This document shows positions 51,966 through 62,449 of a stretch of DNA of 64,000 nt, piece by piece. Position numbers and translations under genes: made by a program. Below the pieces are notes generated by a model. That model was not told where the DNA came from, made no database searches, and saw only the letters and a program-made list of their open reading frames with translations. Position 1 is the first letter of the stretch; the number at the start of each line of letters is the position of its first letter. This DNA comes from Saitoella complicata NRRL Y-17804. Taxonomy: Eukaryota > Ascomycota > Saitoellomycetes > Saitoellales > Saitoellaceae. The stretch spans positions 186,001 through 250,000 of the forward strand of contig NW_017566997.1 in the NCBI RefSeq assembly GCF_001661265.1, read 5' to 3'.

Positions 51966-53167
51966 CTATTGCTTCTGGCCATCTTCGTTCTCCTTCCATC
52001 CATATGTTGCCGCCAGCCGTCTCCGTAAGTGCTCGCCCGCTGTTAACACCTCTCCTTCTGCCGCGTTCGCACCCCTACCCTTCCTCTCTCTCACGATCTC
52101 ACTCGGTACAGGCTCTAACAGCGCATCATCATTCGGATGACAAAAGTACACCATTGAGTATCTCTCCTGTCCACGATTAGGCATCCGGACTCGGTGGATC
52201 GTGGATCGTAACAGGCCTGCTGTCCAGTAACTCAGTTGATCACCGATATTCACCAAGATTGGCGGTGCGCTGTTCGTGTCGTTCGCGGGTAGTGCGGGCA
52301 CTGGCACCCATCCCTTTCCTGGTAGCATGATTTCTAGGCCGCTGCTACCTGGTTGTTGAAAGAGTAGCGTTATTGAGCCGTAGTCGGAGTGTGCGCCGGC
52401 GCGGTTATCGCCTTGGACTTCTTCCTCGACGGCGGGGTAGTGTAGCAATCGAAGCGTCGAACCAGATGATGCTCCGGGTTGGTGTGATGCTGCCAGGAAA
52501 TAGGGACCGCCGGCTTCGACGTCAATCCGTATAACCCTGAGTTAGAACGGATCACTTCGAGCGTGGGAAATTTGGACGAACCTTGAGGGCGTGTCCGAAG
52601 AATTTCAGGATATCGAGACAGATGCTGTGACACGATGTTGCGAATGAGGATAGAAAGTCGTGTTGTTCAGTGAAGACTGGGGGCAGTGGCTGGTTCTGGG
52701 TGCCGTTCATGAGATCGTCGGCTCCGAAGTTGAATGACCTGCGCAAACATGTCAGCCGTCACTTCACCAACATGAGCAGGCCCGGCTTACTCTTTGTAGT
52801 CTGAAGGAGTGGAAGGATCCAGCTCCTCGACATTCAAGGCGGCGAAGCCTTGATTGTTCTGGATCGGGTATTTCGACTTTTCCTCGCGATCGAGGGTGAA
52901 GAACTGACGCGACTGTTGCCATGAAGTTGGTCAGCCTCGTGCAACTGTCGAATCCAACCATTCAGACAAACCAGGTTGAACGCGCTCCTAACATTGTCCT
53001 TTGACAATCCATGTCCCTGCAATCCGAGTCAGCCGAGTAACCACGCAGCGACACCGGGAAGAACCCACATCGATCCACAAAAACCCAACATTGATCGCAG
53101 CATCCAACACCTTCTCTGCCCTCTCCTCGTCGAACCTGCTGATATCAATCACGGGAACCGCATCCAT
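51966..53167 (-). CDS. 2-oxoglutarate/Fe(II)-dependent oxygenase, isopenicillin N synthase-like fold
   Basis: Five exons (53167..53069, 53016..52972, 52912..52791, 52738..52578, 52513..51966) give 324 residues. The N-terminal DIOX_N part reads MDAVPVIDISRFDEERAEK, GHGLSKDNVRSAF, FFTLDREEKSKYPI, and YKESFNFG. The jelly-roll core has the iron triad H184-x-D186 (AHSDYGSITLLFQ) and H249 (IHRV), with the 2OG clamp R260-x-S262 (RYSMVYF). Introns 1-3 are 52-59 nt and clear. Intron 4 is less certain: the strong donor at 52581 cannot join in frame, so I use the weaker donor at 52577 with the acceptor ending at 52514. The substrate is unknown. No biosynthetic cluster surrounds it. Confidence 0.85.
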
Positions 53168-53336
53168 TGTTGGCGTTTGGCTGCACTATGTTTTACGTAT
53201 GCACACAGTACCTAAGGTTCCAGCGAGCACTTGCACCAGTGCATGGCTAATCAACGCGGGGATAGCGTTCACGTCGGTGGACCGCACTGCGTCGAGAAAG
53301 CATAGGGTAACGAATCAAGGGAATACAAGCACAAAT
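53168..53336. promoter_or_regulatory. Divergent promoter, oxygenase gene and MKT1
   Basis: This 169-bp gap lies between the oxygenase ATG (minus, 53167) and the MKT1 ATG (plus, 53337). A 128-codon plus-strand frame crossing it from 53001 is antisense to the oxygenase N-terminus and is not called. Confidence 0.45.
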
Positions 53337-55551
53337 ATGCCAAGTGAGTTGGGAGTGAATGCGGTAATCTCTGTTCCTGTTGGCTAATGGGTGTTCAGTC
53401 CGAGGATTCGATGCTTTTTGTCAGGAGCGCAAGCTCATCCAGGCCAGCAACTTGTCCATGCTCAAGGGATGCTCGCTGGGTATCGACGCGACATATTACC
53501 TCCAACAGATCCTCACATCTCAACAATCAAAGGAGCCACTGACATCGGCTCTCGGCGGACTGCCACTGGCGCTCAGGAACCACATCAACCGCGACCTCGA
53601 TGACTTCGAGAGACTGGACGTTAAGCCCGTGTTCGTCTTCAATGGCATCAACTTGTTGAAAAAGGAAGACCCATTTTCTCGGGATGACAAGAGACCATCG
53701 CAACGTACTGCTGCCTGGCAACGCTACGAAAAGGGTGAGGTGGACGCCGCATTGCAGAACTTTGGTCAAACCCTACCAAATATGAATGATATCGCCAAGT
53801 TCGCACAGTCAGTGTTGGCTGAGAGAGATGTCGACTTTCAGGTTGCGCCGTATTCTGCATGGGCGCAGCTTTCTTACCTCGAGAACCATTCTTCACAATA
53901 CATTGACTGCATCTACGGAGCATCTGAGGTTCTGCTGTACCAAGGCGTCGAGCGTCTTGTCACTTCTCTCAGACTAGGCGAAAGCAAGTTTAGCTGGGTC
54001 CTCAAGCGTGACATTATCAATGCCATGGGCATCAGTGATGAGCAGTTTCTGGACGTGTGTCTTCTCAGCGGCTGCGAGTTTTGTCCTACATTTGCACCGC
54101 TCGAGGTCGCGAGCCCCTACGGTCCTAATTTCAATTTCAAGGCTGCACTCGATATGATCAAGGCCTACAGAACAGGTTACAACGCTATCTTGAACCTGAA
54201 CACACTCCCACCCAAGCCAAACTCATACAACGACAGGTACCAGAGTGCTTGGTGCGCTATCAAGTATCCTTTCGTACTCGGTGCAGAGGGTAAGTTACAG
54301 AACCTTAACAGCGCCGAAATCCCCCTCGATATTCACGAGATCATTGGTACGAGGTTGCCAGAGGAGATTTATTACTATCTCTCACGGGGCTACATCGGCA
54401 CTAACGTCATCAACACCCTCGTTTCCGGTATCCACACTGAGAGTGCACCACTCGACAACGGTGACTCCCAGGAATACCGTAAATTCTTGGGCGATCTGCA
54501 TGAGATCAGGACACAGGCACTCAGTCTCCTCACCCACCCTTTGCACCGCTACTTCCAGAACAAGAAGACCAGCATCGTGTATTGGTATGCACCTGGTCAG
54601 GAAACGCAGATGCAGCACAAGGTTTCACCTACCCCGTATGAGGAGACTGCGACGTGGAATGTGAAGGATGATTTCCTTGATGCGGAGTTGAAGGCGCAGA
54701 ATAACACGAAGGTCGATCTGCGGTTTGCTGTTCAGACTCTGGCAAAGGGGGGTGGCGCGAAGAAAACGACAGTGTTGAAGGATGCTGCGAATCCTTTGCA
54801 GTCTACGAATGAAGTGGTTGCGAATACTTTGTGGAGGACAATGCAGCTGCGACAGCTCGTCTCTAACGGTCATGAGTTGACCAAGTGGGGCAGGGCCCTT
54901 GCTATTGCTGTCGAAACCACCTCCGTGGATGACGATCTGTCAGAGGCTTTGTACCTTGCTTTCGAGCTGCTCAAGTTGAATGTCCTTAAGCGGGAACCGT
55001 TCACCTCTGCGACAGGAGGCGGTCCAAGCAAGGGGTCTGATGATGAGAAGAACCACATCCGGCTCATTTCTCGGGTTGCGAGTCTGCTTCAGCTCCGCCA
55101 CAGGGAAGTCCCTTGGTCGGGCCCTGTGAGCCAGAGCTTGATGGCATTCAACTCCTTCGTCAAGACGTTCTCGCGATGCGGACGGAACTTGATGGAGATG
55201 GTGGCGCTGTCACTCGCATTGAACGGAAACTGGAAGAGGGATGATGCGATGAAGTTTGGAGAGGTTTCTGCGAGGTTGCCTTTGGGCAAGGAGGTCAATG
55301 CAGGTTTGGGTGTCGTGGTGCAAGCATTCTTGGATGAGACTACAGGTGCAGAGGTGTCAGGAGCCAAGGAGACGCTCACAAAGCTTTTCCCTGGTACGGT
55401 CGATGCTTTTGGAGACGTCCAGCGTGCCTTCAAGCTCTGGGATGCCGTCGTCGCCGGTGTTAAGGCTGCTCACAAAGATGGTATCGTGGGAGGGTACAAG
55501 TTGGGCAACTTCGAGGCCGCGGATGAGTGGTTGAAGAGCAGGAGGGCGTAA
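53337..55551 (+). CDS. MKT1: Mkt1, XPG-like post-transcriptional regulator
   Basis: Mkt1 binds Pbp1 and acts on translation and stability of selected mRNAs; it has an XPG nuclease fold that is probably inactive. Exon 1 is only seven bases (53337..53343, ATG CCA A); a 55-nt intron leads to exon 2 (53399..55551); 719 residues. The splice creates MPIRGFDAFCQERKL, matching the conserved fungal start, while the unspliced frame has no comparable ATG. XPG-N: LKGCSLGIDATYYLQQIL and VKPVFVFNGINL. XPG-I: VAPYSAWAQLSYLE and IDCIYGASEVLLYQG. The conserved C-terminal Mkt1 domains occupy about 400-715. At the Mg-ligand positions of active XPG enzymes the acidic set looks incomplete. Confidence 0.93.
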
Positions 55552-55736
55552 TAAAGTGACAGGACGTCTAGCATATAGGAAAGAATCTCACAACTTTTTC
55601 CTCCTACAATATGGTATCATGTAAGTTTTCCAATTAAGGTGGGCGATAGAGCAGGGGCGTGCGCCAGAGCGCCAACCGACATCATCACCGCGCATCACCA
55701 AGGCAGCATACATCCTCCAGCGAAGAACAAACAGAA

Positions 55737-56523
55737 ATGGCACCAAGACAGAAGGCTCTCCTTAAGGTTATCATCCTCGGTGACAGCGGTGTTGGAAAGA
55801 CCAGTTTGATGAACCAGGTATGTGTCGTGATGCCTTAAAGTAGGGGATCACCCTCACTGACATGCTCCCACAGTACGTGAACAAGAAGTTCAACAATCAA
55901 TATAAAGCAACCATCGGCGCAGACTTCTTGACGAAGGATGTGATGGTCGATGACCGCCTAGTGACTCTTCAGGTTCGACCTCCTTTCCCACCCCCTTTAC
56001 CCCCTGTGTTAAATCTGGCATACAGCTCTGGGACACCGCCGGCCAAGAACGTTTCCAATCCTTGGGTGTTGCATTCTACCGAGGCGCAGACTGCTGTGTT
56101 CTCGTATACGACGTAAACAATGCCCGCTCCTTCGAGACCCTGGATTCATGGCGAGATGAGTTCCTGATCCAAGCCGCGCCGAGTAACGCGGATAACTTCC
56201 CGTTTATCTGTCTGGCGAATAAGATCGATGTTGATGAGAGCAAGAGAATGGTATGCGACATACACCAACGCTTCGAAGGAGGATACTAATGTATGCGCAT
56301 ACAGGTTTCGCAGAAGCGCGCGATGGCGTTTTGTCAGTCAAAGGGTGATATCCCGTATTTTGAGACGAGTGCGAAGGAGGCAATCAATGTTGAGCAAGCA
56401 TTCGAGGTGATTGCACGGAATGCGCTGGCGATGGAGGATCAGGAGGACTACGCGGGTGACTTTAACGACCCTATCAACTTGGGCGCTGATACTGGTACTT
56501 CCTCTGGTGGATGTGCTTGTTAG
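55737..56523 (+). CDS. YPT7: Rab7-family GTPase
   Basis: Ypt7 controls late endosome, vacuole and autophagosome fusion through the HOPS complex. Four exons (55737..55817, 55874..55972, 56026..56250, 56305..56523), all phase 0, give 207 residues. Nucleotide-binding motifs: P-loop GDSGVGKTS (15-23), effector loop [25 protein letters not shown], and ETSAKEA. The Rab7-specific switch text [23 protein letters not shown] and [12 protein letters not shown] are present. The C-terminus SSGGCAC supplies a CxC double geranylgeranylation site. The HOPS partners are not in the window; ATG16, which works upstream on the same autophagy route, lies about 7 kb away without obvious linkage. Confidence 0.97.
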
Positions 56524-56833
56524 AGGGTGTTGAAGAAGTCGTAAGATGCTGGAGCACGATACTTTCTTTTGACGAATGATCGGAACTTTCATTGCCTAGA
56601 CTGCGGACAACCGGTCAAGGTGTTATTTAGGGATATTAACGTTAACTTTTGATCGATATCTCACAGTCCCAAAAGCAAACAAACAGCGTACTCCAACCTC
56701 AAAACCTCCTCTAAGAATAATTGCAAACAAAAAGCAAACCGCTATAATACTGAACACTCTCGTCACACCGATATCCAAAAAGCCGAAAGAGAATGTAGAA
56801 ATACTAGTACTTTTGACACCACACACGCCTAAC
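56524..56833. other. Intergenic between convergent YPT7 and RAMA-domain gene
   Basis: This 310-bp space contains two 3' ends. No gene or RNA is recognised. Confidence 0.5.
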
Positions 56834-58378
56834 TTACGCACCAACACGGGTTCCCATCCCAAGAAGTGCTTCGACGGCCAAACTTTCGAGCCCGGCCGGC
56901 GGGTTCGAGGCTTCACTCTTGACTTCTGGTGATTCTTTCTTGCTCTTGGACGCGATGCTCAGCAACACGTCCGCACCCTTGACCAGATCGCCGGAGTCGT
57001 CGATGCTGGAATGCGAGCGTTTGTGCGATAAATGCGGCGTTCCATTTCCATTCTGTGAAGGACGGCTTCCGTTGACTCTTGAAGCAGCAGCAGTGAGCGC
57101 AGCAGCAGCACTCGTCGCCGATCTCTGCGAATACAACTCCGCCAAATCCTGTTGTGCGCGCTGCCGTGCCCTCTCATCCTGCTGCTCCCTCGCCGCCTGC
57201 TGCATAGCCGCGATCATGGCCGGACTAGGCTCAGCCGCACTCTTGAACCTGCTCATCATGTGACTCATCGAGTTCTTTCTCTTCTTCTTCTTCTTTTTGG
57301 CGTATTTTTCTTCGTCTTGGGCGCACCATTCGCCTTTGATGTTGCCGCCTTCTTCGGCGTATTTGCGGCGCATGTTGCCTAAGAGGACTTCGGAACCGTT
57401 GATGACGCATTTTACTGCTTCCCAGCCGTTGATGGAGGCTTTTGAGGCGGGGTTGCCTTTACGAGCGATAGCAGTTGTCCAAGCGGAGGGAGAGGAGTAC
57501 TCAGGAAGGAGGAACATTGGGCGTGGCTCAAGAGGGATGAGGGTTCCGTACCCAGTGAGGGTACAGCTGTAGCCTCTGTGTTGCAGGATCGCCCCAGGCT
57601 GGATGAGACCGGCGGTGATCAGAGTCGACAGCGTCACGGAACGCATATCCAAGCTAGAGGGCGGAGGAGACGACTCTGGTGAGGATGAGGACCTTTCAGA
57701 CTTTGGCCGCTGCCGAGGCGGCGAACGAGGCGCTTCATTGAATCGACGTTCGTTATCTCTAGGAGCTCTTGGTGAGAGCGGAGGTTGCTCTCTTGGGTGG
57801 TGTACCGGCGGTGCCGGCGGGGGCGGAGGTGGTGGTCTGTGGTATCCTTTCTGCTGCTGACTGGGGTGCAAGCCAGGCGGACCCGGTGGGAACATGGGCG
57901 GCAACTGCTGTGATTGATTCATCGGATGCTCAGGCTCGAGTCTCCGAGGTGGTTCCGCGTATGTATGCGGCATCTGAGGCCTGTCTGGGGGTGGTGGGGG
58001 CCGTGCGTTCGGATCAGGTTGACTCGGGTACGAGTGCATCGGAGGCAGTCCTGGCCGCATCTGCTGCATGGGAGCCATCTGCTGGGGCTGGCCATAGGGA
58101 GGCAGAGGGCCGTGGTGCCGTTGATCCATTTGAGGAGGGTAGTCTCGCGGAGGGAACATGGGCGGGAGCTGCATAGAGGGTGCAGACGGAGCCATTGATG
58201 GTCGAGAGTAGTCACGCGGATGAGAAGATGGGTGCATCCGTGGTAGAGGAGCTGATTGAGACGGATCGCGAATGGGAGGCAGCTGTACGGGGTACTGCGG
58301 TCCTGGACCCTGGCCCAGCGGAGGCAAGGCAGAAGCGTCCTGACCGGGAGGAGCGGTGTTGATGGGAGGGAGCATCAT
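56834..58378 (-). CDS. Proline-rich protein with a RAMA-like domain
   Basis: This single exon encodes 514 residues. Residues 1-235 are Pro/Gln/Met-rich and disordered, with repeated LPPMFPPxxxP units. Residues about 247-340 resemble the RAMA domain (restriction enzyme adenine methylase associated; also in metazoan MPND): LSTLITAGLIQPGAIL, a short barrel, YSSPSAWTTAI, then INGWEAVKCVINGSEVLLGNMRR. RAMA domains are proposed readers of modified DNA, including N6-methyladenine. A Lys-rich patch (KYAKKKKKKRKN) is a likely nuclear signal, followed by a Gln/Arg/Ala helix and a Ser-rich tail. The domain call is by pattern alone. The first two codons are both ATG (58378, 58375). Confidence 0.72.
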   Translation of the reverse strand: MMLPPINTAPPGQDASALPPLGQGPGPQYPVQLPPIRDPSQSAPLPRMHPSSHPRDYSRPSMAPSAPSMQLPPMFPPRDYPPQMDQRHHGPLPPYGQPQQMAPMQQMRPGLPPMHSYPSQPDPNARPPPPPDRPQMPHTYAEPPRRLEPEHPMNQSQQLPPMFPPGPPGLHPSQQQKGYHRPPPPPPPAPPVHHPREQPPLSPRAPRDNERRFNEAPRSPPRQRPKSERSSSSPESSPPPSSLDMRSVTLSTLITAGLIQPGAILQHRGYSCTLTGYGTLIPLEPRPMFLLPEYSSPSAWTTAIARKGNPASKASINGWEAVKCVINGSEVLLGNMRRKYAEEGGNIKGEWCAQDEEKYAKKKKKKRKNSMSHMMSRFKSAAEPSPAMIAAMQQAAREQQDERARQRAQQDLAELYSQRSATSAAAALTAAASRVNGSRPSQNGNGTPHLSHKRSHSSIDDSGDLVKGADVLLSIASKSKKESPEVKSEASNPPAGLESLAVEALLGMGTRVGA

Positions 58379-58397
58379 CCTTTGGACAGCGAATGGA

Positions 58398-58482
58398 GGG
58401 AGTGTATGCTGGTCGAGCTGGCCTCTCTTGTCGAGCTGGCGGCGGGAGTGTATGCTGGTCGAGCTGGCCGGGAGTGTATGCT
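58398..58482. repeat. 25-bp minisatellite-like repeats upstream of the RAMA-domain gene
   Basis: Two full 25-bp copies (58398-58422, 58444-58468) and a 13-bp partial copy (58470-58482) start with GGGAGTGTATGCT. The two full copies end GGTCGAGCTGGC, and an extra GTCGAGCTGGC sits at 58430-58440 between them. They begin 20 bp from the start codon, inside the leader. Confidence 0.85.
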
Positions 58483-58643
58483 AGGGGGGTGTTGGGATGG
58501 TACGAACGACGACGCAGCGACCCAGCGCTGTCCCGGGTGGCTTCTGCGCGTTAGGTCGTTGTATTTGCAGCAGACCGACGCTAGCACGCAACGGGTGCAA
58601 GCGCCGTATTTTGCGGTGAAGGGCGAAACGAAGTGCAGACGAA

Positions 58644-59354
58644 CTATCGCCGCTCCTCCCATTGCTCTCCTACTTGGATCAAGTCCTCTATATCGCTCTC
58701 GCTCTCCTTTCCTCCCGTATCCAGATCCCGCCATTCATCCGCGAATTCCTTCCAGTTGATGTGCGTCTTCCACGTCACCTCAACCCCGTTTCCTACATGT
58801 CTATTCCATATATTCCATCGACTTCTTGCTTCAAACCTCAGTTGGCTGTATACCGTCTCAACCAGATCATACGCCGGCGTGAGCGATATACCGGACTCGA
58901 TCGGCGCGAGCGAGGGATCGTGATCGACATACGCTTGCAGGAGTGCTACAAAGTCATCCTTCACCTCCTCCAAATCAAAGTACTTTTCTTCCAGTTCGCA
59001 CATGTGCGTGTAGAGATCATCGAAGCACTCTTGGATCTTGACGGTCAGGAATCCTTCCATTCGCCGTGCCAATGTTCCTCCGCCTGTGAGGTGATCCGTC
59101 GCTTTCTTCGAGCCGGGTGCCGGTTGAGCTGGACTGATTGAAGGCGGCAGTCGAGAGACATTCTTCAACTGGGTCGCATAATCCGTGAGATTCCTGACCA
59201 AGATCTTCGAATCCACGCGCAAGGCCGAACACCGTTTCGTAAGCTCATCCGTCTCCTTCAGCAGCCGCAAAATCTCGCTCGTAGGCTTCTTCCCAGACCC
59301 AGTGACCTTATTCGGCGCCAACTTGACAGGCGTACTCTTTGTCGACCCAGCCAT
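58644..59354 (-). CDS. Conserved-looking helical protein of unknown function
   Basis: I do not recognise this protein. One exon, 236 residues, ATG at 59354, stop TAG at 58644. The N-terminus is Lys/Ser/Thr-rich (about 1-25), followed by predicted helices with a heptad-like run (ILRLLKETDELTKRCSALRVDS), a Pro/Ser linker near 72-85, and a longer helical part rich in aromatic and acidic residues (ECFDDLYTHMCELEEKYFDLEEVKDDFVALLQAYVDHD). The C-terminal third has several Trp residues (SRWNIWNRH, VTWKTHINWKEFADEW) and ends acidic. No membrane segment, signal or enzyme motif is visible. It is divergent from SPB1 across 181 bp, which hints at co-expression but does not establish function. Confidence 0.65.
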   Translation of the reverse strand: MAGSTKSTPVKLAPNKVTGSGKKPTSEILRLLKETDELTKRCSALRVDSKILVRNLTDYATQLKNVSRLPPSISPAQPAPGSKKATDHLTGGGTLARRMEGFLTVKIQECFDDLYTHMCELEEKYFDLEEVKDDFVALLQAYVDHDPSLAPIESGISLTPAYDLVETVYSQLRFEARSRWNIWNRHVGNGVEVTWKTHINWKEFADEWRDLDTGGKESESDIEDLIQVGEQWEERR

Positions 59355-59535
59355 ATCCTCCGATAACCTTCCTCGTATTCACGGTCGCAGGGCTCTTCTC
59401 TCGGGGGCAGGGCTCTGCGGCGCAGGTGGCGCGTGGATCTCAGCACCTAAATTTCCCATCGATAAGAAAAGTCGAGTTGGTGCAGCTGCGAAGAGAAGAG
59501 AGTGAGCGACTGTATACCCAAGAGACCCGTACACC
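59355..59535. promoter_or_regulatory. Divergent promoter, unknown gene and SPB1
   Basis: This 181-bp head-to-head gap contains no recognised element. Confidence 0.4.
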
Positions 59536-62065
59536 ATGGGTAAATACGACAAGAAGCAGGGAAAGGGTGAGCCTCTTCTATCATCCAGTGCTGCTGTGAT
59601 GGCAACTGACAATTGCCACAGGTCGTCTCGACAAATGGTATAAGCTCGCCAAGGAGCAAGGTTACCGTGCCCGTTCCGCCTTCAAGCTCATCCAGCTCAA
59701 CAAGAAATACAACTTCCTTCAGAAATCAAAAGTCCTAATCGATCTTTGTGCTGCACCCGGAGGATGGCTCCAAGTCGCCGCAAAGTACATGCCCGCCTCC
59801 GCACTCATCTTGGGTGTGGATTTGGCGCCGATTAAGCCAATCCCCAAGGTTATTACGTGGGTTGATGATATTACGACCGAGAAGTGTAGGCATCAACTGA
59901 GACAGCACATGAAGACCTGGAAGGCGGATACCGTGTTGCACGATGGTGCGCCCAATGTCGGTGCCGCATGGTTGCAGGATGCCTACTCCCAAGCCGAGCT
60001 CGTCTTGAAGTCATTGCAGCTCGCAACCGAGTTCTTGGTTGAGGGCGGTACCTTCGTCACCAAGGTTTTCAGATCTAAAGATTACAACAACCTCATGTGG
60101 GTCTTCAACCAGCTGTTCAAGACCGTCGAGGCTACTAAGCCGCCATCATCTCGTAACGTCTCTGCTGAGATTTTCGTCGTGTGTCGTGGATACAAGGCCC
60201 CGCATAAGCTTGACCCTAAGTTCTTGGACCCGAAGGCGGTTTTCGAGGATCTGGAAGCGCAGCCGGAGAATCAGGAGGCGAAGGTTTTCCAGCCTGAAAA
60301 GAGGAAGCGTCACCGTGAGGGTTACGAGGAGGGTGACTACACTCAGTACAAGGCCATTCCTGTTATGGATTTCATCACCAGCGTAGAGCCTATCCAGCTT
60401 CTCGGTCTTTCATCAACGTTCACTTTGGAAGCGGATGATGAGCAGACGAGGCAGATCAAGAAGATGGAGGAGACTACACCTGAAATTATCGAGTGCTGTC
60501 GTGATTTGAAGGTTCTCGGTAAGAAGGATTTCCGATCTATTCTCAAGTGGCGTCTTGCTGTCCGCGATGAGCTCGGTCTTAGCAACAAGTCCAAGCCTGC
60601 AGAGGAGGAGGAGAAGGTGGAGATCACCCCCATGGATGAGGAGGAACAGCTCGAGCAGGACCTCGCCAACCTCAACGCTGCCGAGATTGCCCGCCGTAAG
60701 CGCGACAAGAGGAAGGAGAATGAGCGCAAGAACAAGAACATTCAGAGGATGCAGATGAACATGCTTACGCCGCATGACTTGGGTACCGATCAGGCTCAGG
60801 ACGAGACCACTTTCTCCCTGAAAACTGTCGAGAAGAACGGTGGTGTTGACAAGGTTGTGAAGGGAAGCATGGATGCGATTCCAGAGGATGAAGAGGACGA
60901 GGAGGAAGACTTCGGGGACGACTCAGACTTGGACAGTTCTGATGAGGTTGACCGCTTGGAGTTGGAGATGGATGCCATGTACGAGGACTACACCAACCGG
61001 AAAGCCGAGGCGAACGCCAAGTTCCGTGCGAAGAAAGCTCGTCAGGAGGTTGACGGTGGTGAGTGGCGCGGTATCGAGGCAAGTGATGCTGAGAATGAGG
61101 ATGGTGAGGATGATGAGGGCTTGGGTGCGAGCGTCTCTGACGCTGAGAGCGATGAGTTGGAGAGTGATGATGATGAGCCCAGAGTGAAGAAGTTGTCAAC
61201 GGATCTTCAGGGCGAGGACCTGAAGGCGGATGGTCTGAGTCGACGGGCAAAGCAGTTCTTTGACCAGGATATCTTCCAGGGTCTCGATGACCTTGACGAT
61301 CTGGAAGACGAGGAAGAGGATGAGGACGTTGAGATGGGCGAGGAAGTAGAGGACGATGAGGATGAGGATATGGAGGGGCTGCAAGCGGAGGAGGAAGATA
61401 GCGGTGACGAGAGCGAGCCTGACTTCGAGATTGTTCCTAGAGAACCCGAGGCGCCGGAGTGGAATGGAGTTGACTCTGATGATGAGGGATCAAAGCGCAA
61501 GAGTGGAAAGGGTCTCGATATCATTACCGAGGAGGCCATGACTCTCGCTCACCAGATCGCTACCAAGCAGAAGACCGCCAAGGACGTTGTGGACGAGCAC
61601 TTCAATAAGTACGCCTTTGCTGACCGCGATGGTCTGCCTACGTGGTTCTTGGATGACGAGAAGAGTCACTCTAAGCCTCACCGTCCTATCACCAAGGAGG
61701 CCGCTGCTGCTATCAAGGACAAAATGCGCGCTTTGAACGCTCGCCCGATCAAGAAGGTGTCTGAAGCCAAGGCCCGTAAGAAAATGAGGGTCATCAAGCA
61801 GGCCGAGAAGTTGGCGAAGAAGGCTGATTTTATCAACGAGAACGAAGACTTGACAGAGAAGGAGAAGTCGAAGAACATTACTCAGGTCATGTCTAAGCTT
61901 GGAAAGGGTAAGCGACCAAAGCAGAAGGTTACTGTCGTTGTTGCGACGGGTTCTACAAAGGGTCAAGGACGTCCTAAGGGTGTTAAGGGCAAGTACAAGA
62001 TGGTGGACAGCAGAGGAAAGAAGGAGATGAGGGCGCTTAAGCGTATTGCCAAGAAGAAGAAGTAG
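59536..62065 (+). CDS. SPB1: 27S pre-rRNA 2'-O-ribose methyltransferase Spb1
   Basis: Spb1 methylates the A-loop guanosine of 25S rRNA and assembles the 60S subunit. Exon 1 is 31 bases (59536..59566); a 55-nt intron precedes exon 2 (59622..62065); 824 residues (yeast 841). The start [33 protein letters not shown] is invariant in the family and proves the join. The FtsJ/RrmJ domain (about 20-210) holds the SAM motif DLCAAPGGW and the K-D-K-E tetrad (RSAFKL Lys, VLHDGAP Asp, TKVF Lys, SAEIF Glu). DUF3381 follows (about 235-385), then long acidic tracts. The C-terminal Spb1_C domain includes YAFADRDGLPTWFLDDEKSH and ARKKMR, ending Lys-rich. Confidence 0.96.
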
Positions 62066-62449
62066 GCAGTTAGATGATGTGTTATTAGGACATGATATCA
62101 GTCGATTTTAGGCAGGCGCATTGAGCGAAAATCGAAGCATTTGTCAAGCATACATGTAATTGGTATTGAGTGTAAGAAACATCGCTCCAGAAAAAAGCTC
62201 CGTCCATAAACTCCAGGACACACACAGTCCACAGAAGACTCCAAGTAATAAACAAGCTGAGGTACCCTTGACCTCTTCCTCATCGGGCTAAAGATATCGA
62301 TACGAAGGCCTGCTCCATATAACCATATGACCCGTTTTGCAGGTTGACCGGTCTTCCTCCACAGATCGCACCTTTTTGATAATGATACAATTCGATCCAG
62401 CAAAGAGCATCATTCGTCTCCTAGATCACCGGCTCTTGGCAGCTGTCGC
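62066..62449. other. Intergenic between convergent SPB1 and a small mitochondrial protein gene
   Basis: This 384-bp space contains two 3' ends. A 101-codon minus-strand frame (62098-62403) has no family features, and I call nothing. Confidence 0.5.

Noticed and set aside
51966-53167. Frameshifted or pseudogenised oxygenase
   Set aside because: At first the strong donor of intron 4 seemed to break the frame, but an alternative donor and acceptor restore it and all catalytic residues are intact.
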